From positions 20,409,915 through 20,473,914 of the forward strand of contig CM025852.1 of the NCBI GenBank assembly GCA_003952965.2: a DNA stretch of 64,000 nucleotides, written 5' to 3'. Below are positions 23,131 to 34,038 of the stretch, piece after piece. Every line of letters begins with the position of its first letter. Positions within the stretch are counted from its first letter, which is position 1. Made by a program: the position numbers and the translations under genes. The stretch comes from Morella rubra (taxonomy: Eukaryota > Streptophyta > Magnoliopsida > Fagales > Myricaceae). The notes below the pieces were generated by a model, which saw nothing but the letters and a program-made list of their open reading frames with translations, was not told the DNA's origin and did not search any database.

Positions 23131-23341
23131 ATTCGTATGGACAGTTCTAAATTATAATATTAAATCTGTGAATTTAAATTATTTAATTATGCATTTAAAA
23201 TTAGATTAGAAATGAATATGAAGACATCATATTAAATATAGTATAAATTAGTAATGGTCTAGAAATATCTAATCGACATAATAGTAAATAAAATACATAA
23301 TCGAAATCAAGTCTGAAATAAACAATCTACCCAAATTTGCG

Positions 23342-24988
23342 TCAAGGAGTGAAATGCGCTGTCACCTTCCTTACGTGTTCCATCATTTGCTCATTCATTT
23401 GTGCTTGCAATAGCTGGAGCCTCTTTTCTTGCTCTGCTTGTTGCTTCCATTGCTGTCCTCTAGATGCTACTTCTACTCCATTAAATGTTGTTGCTGCTCT
23501 TGCATCACCCTCTCCTATTTCTACCTGCCTCACAACTACCTCATCATATTCTTTCTATCTAGCCCTCATCTCCTTTATCTCCATTCTTGCCTATTCCAAT
23601 CTTCGGGCCAGATCAACAGATGACACTGAAGACAATGATCCAACTTGCTGCACTGAACGACCTAAACTATGCACATAACCCGCTTTCATCCCCAAGACCT
23701 CTATGAAGATCTCCACTTCTGTGAATGACCTTCCCTCAGACTCGTGCTATAATTGTAGCACCTCCATCTTTTCCTACAAGTGAAGGAGAACATTGTGAAA
23801 ATTAATGTATTAAATATAAAAATTAATAATGCATAATAAAATTTTATAGAACTTACAAAATGTTCCCGTGCAGTATCGGATGTCCACACGCCGTCCTTAT
23901 TAGTATGCATTTTCTTGTACATCAATGCAGGATTAATCTGATCAGTTTTTGAATCTTTTTGCACACCAAAAAATGACATATACATTAAAATTAATGACAT
24001 AATGTCGTAACAACAAAAATACACTTAAAATATTTGAGTTGATACCATAGAACAAGAGCGTGGAAAGACCGAGCCCCCAGTGTGAGCAAGCTTAGCCCTA
24101 TTTTGGCAGTTGAGTTAGTCTGCTGGAAATTAATGGCAAACTAAAAGAATTACTTTAAGTGTTCAGCTTAGCCCTATTTTGTTGTAGTTAGTAAAAAACG
24201 TGAAATTCTTCAGTACTAAATAAATTGCCCATCTTCCTTTTCAGTACATGCTCTAACACTTCTTTGGTGGGAAATAAAGTGTAGTACTATGCATTCTGTT
24301 CGATGTGTCATGTACGCTATGTTCATTGTAGACATCACAGTCTTGCAATCCTCTAGGCGATCATAATCTAAGTTGAAGTCATCCTGAAATGAACCATGTT
24401 AGTCTAATTAAACAATAATTAATAAAAAGAAGTCAAATTTTTACTAAGTTTCACTTACCAATACTTTGTTCATGACGTCAGACTTAACCTCATCGGAGAC
24501 TTTGGACCAGTTGACCACATCGAATGGGACATGTGATCGCACGAGCGGACCAATATGAACTAGAAAGCATCGAAGATGCTTTGTCATCACCACTCGTATG
24601 GCCATCAGGAATATGAACGGTCAGCTTTCCTGCAATACGAGCCTTTCTAATGCAATCCCGTGAGTCCTACCCTGTACATGTCTAATCCCAAAGGTGGCTA
24701 TACATGAACACAAATCTTATTAACGTAAAACATCAAGTACCTAATTGCATGTATTTAAAAAATTAACATTAAAGTTAGTTTGAAATTCTTACACGCACAA
24801 CTACTCTGCGGGGTGCTATGCGGGTTGATCGACTCAGGAGATGGTAAATTGTTGTCTGCTACATTTGAAGGAGTCACAGCTGCTCTAGTCCTAGGATGAT
24901 TGCTAGCACCAACTAATCTAGCACTTGAATCACAATGAAGACGTTTTCCTTCAACTGTCATGACGACGTCCTGTGACTGCACAAGCAC
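23342..24988 (-). pseudogene. CACTA second protein, Transposase_24 (PTTA/En-Spm, TNPA-like) remnant
   Basis: Minus-strand exon-like pieces in order: 24755-24988 (N-terminal part with EGKRLHCDSSAR), 24470-24600 (HLRCFLVHIGPLVRSHVPFD and VVNWSKVSDEVKSDVMNKV), 24300-24390 (YDRLEDCKTVMSTMN), 23870-24000 (DQINPALMYKKMHTNKDGVW, DTAREHF), and a C-terminal glutamine-rich coiled coil ending EQMMEHVRKVTAHFTP. The DNA-binding-like N-terminal part and Q-rich coiled coil fit the Transposase_24 family, proposed to bind transposon ends. Frameshifts and stops break it. 24040-24270 differs strongly between the two units. In unit 1 the coiled coil is frameshifted; unit 2 keeps that frame but has a TAG in it. 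Confidence 0.65.
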
Positions 24989-25079
24989 AACAAGTGAGAA
25001 ACTCTATTATTGTCAGAGAAATAAAATATGATCGTGTGAAATAAATATAACATAAACAACAGAGATTCGTAAAATCACT

Positions 25080-28000
25080 TTAATAATCAGAGTCAGACTC
25101 TTCAGAGTTATCACTATCCTCACTATCATCACGCGACTCTTCATCACAGTTCGATATTGATGTAGCATGACGTCGTGTCTCAGTGTCATCAGTGACGTGG
25201 AGAAGCGGATTAACTTCGTGCCTACCCTACGGAATCATGTTAAAATTGCTGAAATTTACAAAAAGAGAAACTGACTTGTTCTCCTGGTATGCTTCCGGGT
25301 TCGACGGTTCTGCCCATACTTCCTGGTTCGATGATCTTGCCCTCTCTTCGTCGTCCTCTTCTCCAACCAGAAGCATATCTTATGTATTTCTTCTTATTAT
25401 TTTCTGAACTATCTTCCAGTGGCCACCCAACTTCATATCATCTAGATAAAATACTTGACCACCTTGAGATACAAGCACGAACGGGTTGTCTTTATACCAC
25501 TTTTGTGATGTGTTGATGCTAACAAACCGTCCACTTTTGTGAAGACCACAATTTTGGGTGCTCAAGTCAAACAGTCGCACTTGAATAAATAAACTAAATT
25601 TCCGCAGGTACTTTAGTGCATAAATGTCTACAACTTGACCATAAAAATCAACGTCTTCCCCATCATGGTCTCCCGGAACAACCACACCACTATTTTGTGT
25701 ACTACGAAATTGTTCACGTTGACTTGTATGAAACCGGAGTCTATTAACTATGCATCCAGAAGTAGGAAAGTACTCGTTGATCCGGTCCGGATGCCAGTGC
25801 ATATAAATCATCCGACACCTCGGCCGGATATTCATTGCGATCATTTGTATCTAAAATAATATAACTGTATGAGACTTTAAAAAAATAAAGTAAACAAAAA
25901 AAATAGATATATGTTCTACATAGGTAATAAATACCTTTTTTTAAAACCATGAAGGGAATTCTGCTTTGTGCCTTTGATCAACATCTACTTGTGATTGCTA
26001 TCTGAGTTCATGTAGATGCTTCCTGCGAACAAATATTCGTAAAACAAGCACACTACAAAAAATTTGAAACACAACAATGAAATGATGAAAGTCGCTTACT
26101 CTAAATGTGAGCTGAGTTCTGCACAGTTGATAAGTACATACCACTCTGCTTTAGTGAACTCCTTCCTATTCAAATCATGGCCCTTGCTTGCTCCTAACGG
26201 ATGAACATTTACAGCAAACACAAAAAGATGGCCCATCTGTCCTCCTCGGTCATCTACTTTAGCATAATTCCTCTTTTTTCTAGAGCAAAATGTTAGACAT
26301 TCATTCAACACGTAACTTTCTGCTATGGACCCCTTAGCCCGTGCCCTGTTATTCATGAAACGCTTCATCTTCCTCATATACCTTTCAATTGGATATATCC
26401 ACCAAAATTGTACGGGCCCCGCAAGTAAAACTCCTCGAGGCAAGTGGACCTCTAAATGGACCATGACAGTGAAAAATGATGGAGAAATATGTGCTCCAAC
26501 TTACAGAGGATCAATCCGATATCTTTTTTGCAACTGGTCTACAACCTCTACTTTTATAGTTCTTGAACACAAGTCCCTGAAGAATAAGCTTAGTTCCGTC
26601 AATGTTGTACATACTTCTTGGTCCAATAACCCTTCTATCATTGCCGGTAACAGTCGTTGCAACATAATGTGACAATCATGGCTTTTCATACCCAATATTT
26701 TGCATTCTTTCACATTCACACATCGGGATATATTAGCTGCGTACCCGTCAGGAAACTTCACACCCTTCAACCACTGACAACACTTCCTATACTCCTCTTT
26801 TGTCAACGTGAAAGACGCATGAGGCATGACCTGTGTTGACCCTGAACTTGTAGATGCAACTCTTTCTTTATTCACATTAATGTCAAATCTCTCCGACCAC
26901 TAACATTATCCTTCGTTTTCCAATCAATGTTTAGCAAAGTTCCAACACGTTTCAAATTGTGTCAAAGTTTTAATTCTGACCAATATGGCAACTCAAAGAA
27001 AATACTTCGTTTCGTCTAACTCAACTCATCCACAGTCTATTTCCTCTTCTTCTGCGTCTTTCCAAAAGGCATAACAAGTACCGATACAAGTTTCTCAAGT
27101 ATCTCTTGTCAGTCAACTCTTTAGGCTCTGATCTAAACTCTTTATTGCCATCAAATATGTCCACATTGTGTCCACTAATGTGAAACTGGTAAATAACGGC
27201 GATGTCCCAATGTCCCAAGAAGCAATGTTTACCTCCATATTTCAGCCATGAAGACGTCGTGTCCGTATTACACGTTGGGCAAGCTAACTTCCCTTCCGTA
27301 CTCCATCCGGACAGATTGTCGTAGGCAGGGAAGTCATTTATTGTCCAGAGCAACGCTGCGCGTAAGTTAAATGTACCTCTTTCCACCTCATCATATGTTT
27401 GCACTCCATCCTCCCATAACTCCTTCAACTCCTCTATTATGGGCTGTAAATACACATCGATATCATTTCTTGGACTTCTATCCCCGTGAGAATAAGAATC
27501 TTTCATACACTTCCACGGAGGTAGATTGTACGGGACTAAGACCACTAGCCATATACTGTATGACAAACACATGTTTCCGAACGGATTGAATCCATCAGAA
27601 GCTAGACCTAAACAAACGTTACGAGCTTTTGGACCAAACCACTTGTATTTCTTGTATAGTTCCTTCCATACCACCGAGTCCGCAGGATGACTCATCACCC
27701 CGTCTTTGACCACTTGCTTCTCTTGGTGCCACCACATATCCATTGCCGTCTGATGTGAGATAAACAACCGTTGCAGCCTCGGTTTCAAAAGAAAATGTTA
27801 CAACACTTTTTGGGGGACCTTTGACTTGAATTTTCACAGTACTTTCACCTCGACTCTCACACACCAGACACTCTTGTAACTCGCTATTGTGCTTCCAAAA
27901 CAAAATGAAATCATTCCGACATGCATGTATGTTGTCATAACTAAATCCTAAATTCTTCCTCAATTGCTTCGCCTCATAGAAAGATTTCGATAATGCCTTT

Positions 28001-28528
28001 ACGCTCAAGTTTTTCTCCAACTTCACATGGATTAATCTTACTACAAAAGACAACTTCGAATACTTCACACACCAAGGATACAATTCTTGCTCAGCATCCT
28101 CCACAACTTGGCATATGCAGAAAATCCATCCTCAGACCCTAATTCGGGTGGCATTGGGTTGGCAGTATGATATGCTCCTGCATCAAAGTCCTCTCACATG
28201 TCTCGGATGTCATCATCTATATTCCCCTTAGACTCCTCACTACTCAGCTTTGGCTCCTGTTCAGACACTGCCCGATCTAAAGAGGTGATTCTTGGAATTG
28301 GTTTCCGTGCAATACCCAATCAGTATAACTCTTCTCAAACCCATTTATGAACAGGTGATCCTCCATTTCTTGAATTGTTTGGAACAAAATATTTTTACAT
28401 CTCTGACATGGGAACCTTATTTGACCACGACTATCCACAGAATTTCTGGCGATACTCATAAATTCTCGGACACCTTCCTTATACTTCACACCGAACCTAT
28501 CTAGTTTATGAATCTAGCTCTTATCCAT
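25080..28528 (-). pseudogene. TNP2-type CACTA transposase, decayed
   Basis: Domains in minus-strand order: Transpos_assoc (from 28528; VDSRGQIRFPCQRCKN and the WVLHG end), a linker (28104-27790), Transposase_21 (27788-27021; ASDGFNPFGNM, NDIDVYLQPIIEELKELWEDG, WTINDFPAYDNLSGWST, CPTCN), DUF4218 (26875-26360; KFPDGYAANISRCVN, MKSHDCHIMLQRLLPA, YPIERYMRKMKRFMNN), DUF4216 (25844-25380; TQNSGVVVPGDHDG, DFYGQVVDIYAL, KWYKDNPFVL) and an acidic Ser/Asp/Glu tail ending ESDSDY (25083). This protein would cut and join CACTA ends. Damage: TAG at codon 5 where the family usually has Trp, a frameshift near 27790, loss of residues after PWKCMKDS, another shift before DUF4218, and TAG near 25228. Confidence 0.85.
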
Positions 28529-30162
28529 TTTTTATGCCTTCAGTTATAGATATGCATAAAACAATCAAACAACAATCCTGCATAGAGTAATGATAGTTCA
28601 CCTCCAACACCTTATTTCTCCAGGGTGATAGGTCCTATCTTATTCAATATTAGATTATTTATAATGTACACGTAAATGTCTCGAGCATTGTGCATGACGC
28701 GCTAGAAATTTTGACAGCATCTCCCTTTAGTCCCTAGATACAAGCATTCATTGTTGAGGTTATACACCCGCCGACAAATGGCAAGTGTGTAAACACAACG
28801 CTGAATATGCATCTGAAAGACAAAAGGAGAGTGATGTCGAAATTTCTAACTACATCACGCACAATAACCAGAACATTTACGTACATTACAGATAGTTTAA
28901 TCTCAAACTGTTCACAACTTGGACAATTCAAGAATTACCGTTGCGTTCAGCAATTAAAACGCGCAGTAATTCCCAAACGGGTCTAAGGCTACTAAATGCA
29001 AAACAAAACCAATATTAAATAAACTTTACGCATAACCATCCGGATGGATTAAAAACCGTCCGGATGAAGCTACGTCTGCACGCCCTGAAGTACATCCGCC
29101 CTTAAGAACTGTTCGACGGCTACAGTAAACGTCCAAACTAAGATTGTCAAAGAACAAATCCTTAGACAATCTATCTTCCACAGACCATTTCAATTCCAAA
29201 AATCACAAGTTTTACATCACCATTTCGCACCCCATCAATACCAAACATGTTTCTAACCTACCCAAAATATTAAACAATCAAACATCAAGCAAAACAACAC
29301 ATTTTTACACAACCCACAAAAATTGTCAAAATACCGTACCTCTTGAAGCTTCCAAATCTCACAATGCTTCCAAATCCACCCAAAACTACTTCAATCTATG
29401 GTTGAACCTCCTTCTATCAGCCTACCAACGATTCTTCAAGAAGAAACTGGAGAAATGATGGATTGGGGAGGATTTGAGAGTATTCAAAGCTGAATGATAA
29501 AGTTTCTGGGTTTCGACCCTTTCATTCTGTGTAAAAGCCGTCCACACGTGTATAAGTGACTTCCACATGCCATACGAGACAATTTTGTCTCCGTCCGGAC
29601 AGTAATCCACAACTACACGAAACTGTTTGCAAAACAAATGACCCCGTTTTAATAGGAAAGAAACGATGTCGTCTTTAATGCCAACCGTCCGGACAGTAAT
29701 GAATAAAATCTCAACAACTTATTTGAACCTGCCGACGACACCGTTTTAAATACAACTGAACGATGTCATTTTATTCTACGATCGTCCGCACTATACTTAA
29801 AACCGTGTGGACGTCCTTTTTTTGACAGCACAACACCGTTTTCCATTAAATAAATGACGTCGTTTAGACAAAACGATCGTGCGAACGATTTATTAAACGT
29901 CCAAACGCTACCCATCTCATTTATTTATAGCATGATAATAGTATTTCATTTCTTAATAATGTAGGTAATTAATATTCTTTTTCACTTAACATATCCAAAC
30001 ATAAATATTAAACCATAATAAAAAAAAAAAAAAGATGTATAGTAATCATCATAAAGCGAAATCAACATAAATATTCAAATACAAACCATACTAAAATGTC
30101 AAACATAAATATCCAGTAAAAACATAAATATCCAAAACGTAACGTGAAAAATCATAAAAGTC
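28529..30162. other. CACTA spacer between transposase and upstream ORF
   Basis: No protein domain is seen. Dispersed CGTCCGGA/TCCGGACG motifs (29040-29065, 29594, 29687) show that the repeat motif extends far from the ends. 29144-29458 is an ORF of low complexity (Ser/Asn/His/Lys-rich) on the plus strand without homology. Confidence 0.45.
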
Positions 30163-31262
30163 CTAATCATGCTCCGGATCGGGCTTAGTGGATTTGTCCC
30201 CCAGGAACTCACACATCTTCTCCATCTAATCCTCAATAGAGCTCAACCTCCTCGACATCACATGCAAGGTGCCCGGAGTGGTAGTGAGAAATTGTTGCAA
30301 TCCCGTTGTTTGAGACTCCATAGAGGTCAAACAGGTCCCCAAGTTGATGAACAACTGATGCGTCGGCAAAATAATAGCATCAATCATCTCCTTCAGGTCC
30401 GTCAAACAAGCATCGGACCAGGCAGCTAGCTCCCCGGCATCATGACGAAGGGACTCCTCCTCTAACTGCGACTCCTTGGGAGCAGGAGCCAACGGTAGCT
30501 TCTGCCGCCTAATTTGAGCCTCAGAGCGGCTCAAAGTGATCCGACAGATTGGACTGAGAGGCAGCTTCCTTTCCTCGTCCCGACTATCCGTGCAACCCAC
30601 ACTATGGAGGAAGTGTGTCAAGAGTAGACTTTATGGCAACGCAATTGCAGAACTAATTTTCGCTTCAGATCGAAAAGTCATGAAGATGTACAGCGGTAAA
30701 TCCACAGTACCTCCTCTAGCCACGTACAGCATCAGCTCTCCTCTAGCTATAGAAAACTCTGTCGTGTGAGCCCTTGGCTTGATGTTGTAGGCAAAGATGA
30801 GGTGCAGAATATGCCAGAATGGAAGCATGTACCTCTGTCTTACAAAGGGTCCAACGACCACCACGTTCCGGCCTATGAATGTACAAAAGATGTCTTCCAC
30901 ATCTGGCTTGTTCTCCATCTCTACTTTAGGGTATGCTCGAATCCGCTTTGCATCCCCATAAATGTCATTAGGATGTATGCTGACAACAGAAAGGTCACCC
31001 CGCGTACAGTGACGCTCCATACCTATGTATTAAGATCCGCAACATACAACAGTGTTGTGTAAAAATTTCGAAAAAGATCTACAGATGCTACGCCTTCTCT
31101 CTTCAGATACCCAATCCAACCCTGATCATCTAAAATATCGCCGATACTCCCACCCTGATATTTTATCTCCTTGAAGTCAACGACGAAAATCTCACGCTTC
31201 ACGATGACCAATTGGCTCAGGATCTCAACCCGCTGCTGGGCCAGTCGCTCCTCCCGCGTCAT
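30163..31262 (-). pseudogene. Plant transposon protein (PF20167/Transposase_32-like) ORF inside the CACTA element
   Basis: The N-terminal part (31262-31023) reads WIGYLKREGVASVDLFRNFY and TTLLYVADLNT; after a TAG it continues in the same frame as VWSVTVRGVTFLLSAYILMT and FMGMQSGFEHTLK. A following part covers IFCTFIGRNVVVVGPF and FWHILHLIFAYNIKPRAHTT. The C-terminal part (30621-30226) is a helical region (AAWSDACLTDLKEMIDAI, MESQTTGLQQFL) and continues past another TAG to the final stop at 30163. The family is common in plant transposon ORFs and its biochemical role is not established. At both TAG sites the family residue is most likely Gln. Confidence 0.7.
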
Positions 31263-33208
31263 ATAATCCTCTTGACTTTAAGGATCCTACTATGTAAAGC
31301 TCTTGGCAAATGAGGTAAATGACAAACGATGGTGTTTAGACATTTTTTAATCCGTAAAAAAATGTAAAAATAAATAAACTGTCAGTGAAAACCATCGGTA
31401 TGATGTAACATAGTGTTTGCACATCATATGAAGCAGTGTCGTCTTATCCAAAAAATGATCCGGACGTTTACCAAACGTCCGAACAGTAAATAAAATAACT
31501 TAATTTTAGGGAACAAAAGTGCACACGCTATCATAACCGTCCGCAACAAAAATAATCGTTAAAAAATAATTCTAACATGTGTATATATCCTAAATAAAAC
31601 AACAACGAATATATGAAAAACGTCTGAACGCACAAATGACATCGTTCGAACGGCTATAGAAACGAAATAGTTTTAGAAAATATATGTATGTATATATTAT
31701 CAACAAAATGACAGCGTATAACGAACAAATGTCCGCACGAAAAATAAGCCGTCCTAACAGCGAATAAAATGACTTAGTTTAGTAAACAAGCATGTGCACG
31801 CTAGAATAACAGTCCGCAACAAAAATACTCCTAAAAAATAAATTTTTAAAATGTGTATATATCCAAGACAACACAATAGCGTATAATAGCTCAACATCCA
31901 CACGTAACAATGCCTCCGCCCGAATGTCTGGTGAAAATGACGTAGTTCAAAACACATAAACACAAGTACATATCTTAAACTAAACGACGGCGTATAAAGC
32001 CAACGCCGTTCGCACATCACACTAATAACGTTCGCACAACAGTATTAAAACGGCAATGTTTACAAAACTAATCATAGAAAATTTAAAACTATCTGTCCAA
32101 ACGGCTTCAACCATCAAGACGTGTCGTGGGGAAGAAGACAGAGTCGACTCAGCCACAGCCGGCCTCTCTCCCACCTCCAAAACTCCCTCAAATCAACACT
32201 AAACAACACAAAATTATAACCTAAATAATCCTACAACATTAGGAAATTCATATCAATACAAATATTGGTCATCAAACAACTGTGGTGGCCGAAAATTGTT
32301 CATGAAAATTTCTACGTAAATAACTTAAAAAACATGATTTTTATGCCAAAAAATCAAATAAAAACATGAAAAATGTACCTGGATATGAAGAACTCCATAA
32401 AAAAGACGAAAAAGTAAGATTACTGGATGACAAAACGTGAGTATAGGTATGAGAAAGGAGAGAAAATGGTGTAAAAACTGTCAGTGTAAAATGCCTTTCA
32501 AATGGCTTTTGTTCGTCTTTAAAATATGTTCTCACCATTTGAACGGGCTGTTCATGCCATGCAGACGTTACCGTTTTCCATGTGGACCAATCAAATTCCT
32601 ACGCGTTAAATTTCAAATCGTGAACAGTTAGGAAAATCTACTCGAAATGATGGCATTTGGATGATATAAGTCAATGCAGACAGCTACGGGCAGACAGACA
32701 TGTAGAACGTGCAACATGGAGCACCACCATTTGCTTAAATTATAGTCGTACGCGTCCAGACTAGATAGAACCGTGAGGCCGCACACTACTGTTGTCCACG
32801 ATTGTCTGAAATAGACACATGTCAATCATGCACAGATTGTCCCAGTCGTTCGGACGTTATGCTCAAACCGTACGGATGAGAATGCAGATTTTGTGACAAT
32901 CTGACCCGCGTCACTAATGGGAGAAACTAGTGTTTTGTCACCCAAACGATGTGCACAAGGCTTCGCGTACCGTATGGACGCTTTTGCAGATGCCAACGAA
33001 TATTTTTAGTCACGAATATGTGACGTTTTGCCTTTCTTCACCCCTGAATACCGTGCGGATGTGTTTTAAGGACGTCTGGATGATTTTATAATTCTTAGCA
33101 CACCTTACGTAACAAAATTTTTATTTTGACGGGGAAGGGCATGATTTGGTGGCAAAATATTTGTTGACACCCGAAATTTTGACATCTAATGTAAATTTTC
33201 TTGTAGTG
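31263..33208. repeat. Right subterminal repeat region of the CACTA element
   Basis: Non-coding, with frequent GTCCGCA, GTCCGAAC, GTCCGGAC and TTCGCAC motifs, for example near 31471, 31539, 31731, 31811, 32009 and 32026, then less regular copies to 33090. The orientation is mostly opposite to that of the left region. Short ORFs (31754-32020, 32341-32538, 32628-32825) have no support. Confidence 0.65.
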
Positions 33209-33300
33209 AAGCCAAAATACATGCTTGAGCTAGAATATCCGGACTTGTGAAATACTATTTAAGGGCGAATGACCAACGTTACCTTGTATAACTCAAGATG
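33209..33300 (+). promoter_or_regulatory. Core promoter and leader of gene B
   Basis: The TATA-like box CTATTTAAGGG is at 33255-33265. The stretch from CCAAAATACA (33212) to ACTCAAGATGG (33301) is homologous to the promoter of gene A (13747-13842 in reverse). An ATG at 33269 precedes the real start by 29 nt in another frame; a start site about 30 nt from the box would fall after it. The CACTA element ends at 33208, so only about 45 bp of native sequence remains upstream of the box. Confidence 0.7.
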
Positions 33301-33872
33301 GCTACCAAGTTATCCACTACCATTGTCTTTTGTTTGATTGCATTTCTGGCCTTTGCTAATGATATTGCAACCCAAGAAATCACCGGAGTTCTTCAACACA
33401 GTTAGTAATTTCACTCTATTCACTTATATCATTAACAGATTTTGAGATCTCGTCTGGACAGTTTTCGGTGTTCTGTATATATATATATATAGGGTGGAAC
33501 TCGCTTTTTTATTTTTCTTGAACAAAAAAAATACTCTTCTAAAGCACTGATCTCAACGAATTGACCATCAGATCAAAAATCATTTATGTGATCTACTTGG
33601 TTCCTCCGACTTTGTATATTTCATTTCGCCTCTTTTCCATAAGACAAGAGTATAAAGATAGACAGTCATGCTGATCTATACATCTTAATAGGTACACCTA
33701 TGGTGGGACGTCAACTACTATAGCACGCTTCGTCGGTTCCCCTTACGGTCCCATTTGTTCGGGCTATGACAGCCCGCCTACTCCATGTTGCTGGCAAGGC
33801 TGTCTCCCCTGCATTACTCCTCCACTCGGCTCAATGTTCTTGAATATATGCTGTCAAAGCTGCCACCTGTAG
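33298..33872 (+). CDS. Gene B: cysteine-rich small secreted peptide precursor, two exons
   Basis: Exon 1 is 33298-33400 and exon 2 is 33724-33872; the intron has donor GTTAGT and acceptor CTACTATAG. The product is 83 residues. Residues 1-21 form a secretion signal (core TTIVFCLIAFLAFA). The mature part has eight cysteines at 46, 56, 57, 61, 64, 77, 78 and 81, spaced C-x9-CC-x3-C-x2-C-x12-CC-x2-C, enough for four disulfides. The sequence after the stop (TAGAGCCCTGAGATTGAAAT) is homologous to that after the gene A stop, which fixes the frame. Another acceptor at 33690 would give a 44-residue product without cysteines and is less likely. The model looks intact, with TATA box and polyadenylation signal. 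I do not recognise the cysteine pattern. The copy in unit 2 would lie just beyond the window. Confidence 0.65.
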
Positions 33873-34000
33873 AGCCCTGAGATTGAAATTATTGTGGTTT
33901 GGAATTGTACGCGGAAGCTCGGGCATTTTTTGAATTTCCGTGTATTTATTGCTTTGTTGTTGTTGACTGGCCAGAGGGACTGCTATCAGAGATGAAGCCA

Positions 34001-34006
34001 AATAAA
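34001..34006 (+). promoter_or_regulatory. Polyadenylation signal of gene B (AATAAA)
   Basis: AATAAA lies 129 nt after the stop codon and about 35 bp before the inserted copia LTR. Confidence 0.5.
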
Positions 34007-34038
34007 TTGATTTACCAGCTGTGTAATTGATTTATATT

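Larger units (their letters stand above)
6335..33199 (+). repeat. Tandem duplication, unit 1 (part matched by unit 2 in the window)
   Basis: The sequence aligns collinearly with 37309-64000. The offset falls from 30,974 at the left to about 30,816 in the middle and 30,801 at the right through small indels. The stretch from about 13.7 to 23.3 kb shows only a handful of differences by eye; 6.3-13.1 kb and 23.4-33 kb carry more, often clustered. Unit 1 probably continues through gene B and the copia element to 37308, giving a period of about 31 kb. The CACTA insertion and the solo LTRs are shared, so the duplication is younger than these insertions, or the two units are alleles. Confidence 0.95.
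22412..33208 (-). mobile_element. CACTA (En/Spm) transposon, complete ends, target duplication AAG
   Basis: The left end is CACTACAACAAAA and the right end reads CACTACAAGAAAA on the minus strand; both are flanked by AAG (22409-22411, 33209-33211). Length is 10,797 bp. Subterminal regions carry many copies of a GTGCGGAC-type motif, mostly in that orientation at the left (about 22560-23130) and as GTCCGCAC or GTCCGGAC at the right (about 31430-33100). On the minus strand it encodes three decayed proteins: a PF20167-type plant transposon protein, a TNP2-type transposase and a Transposase_24/PTTA-like protein. It inserted in the promoter of gene B. Confidence 0.92.

Noticed and set aside
33690..33723. 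Alternative splice acceptor for gene B at AATAG|GTACACC
   Set aside because: It leads to a short product that stops after ten residues and loses the aligned stop codon; the acceptor at 33723 keeps the eight-cysteine frame ending at the position homologous to gene A.
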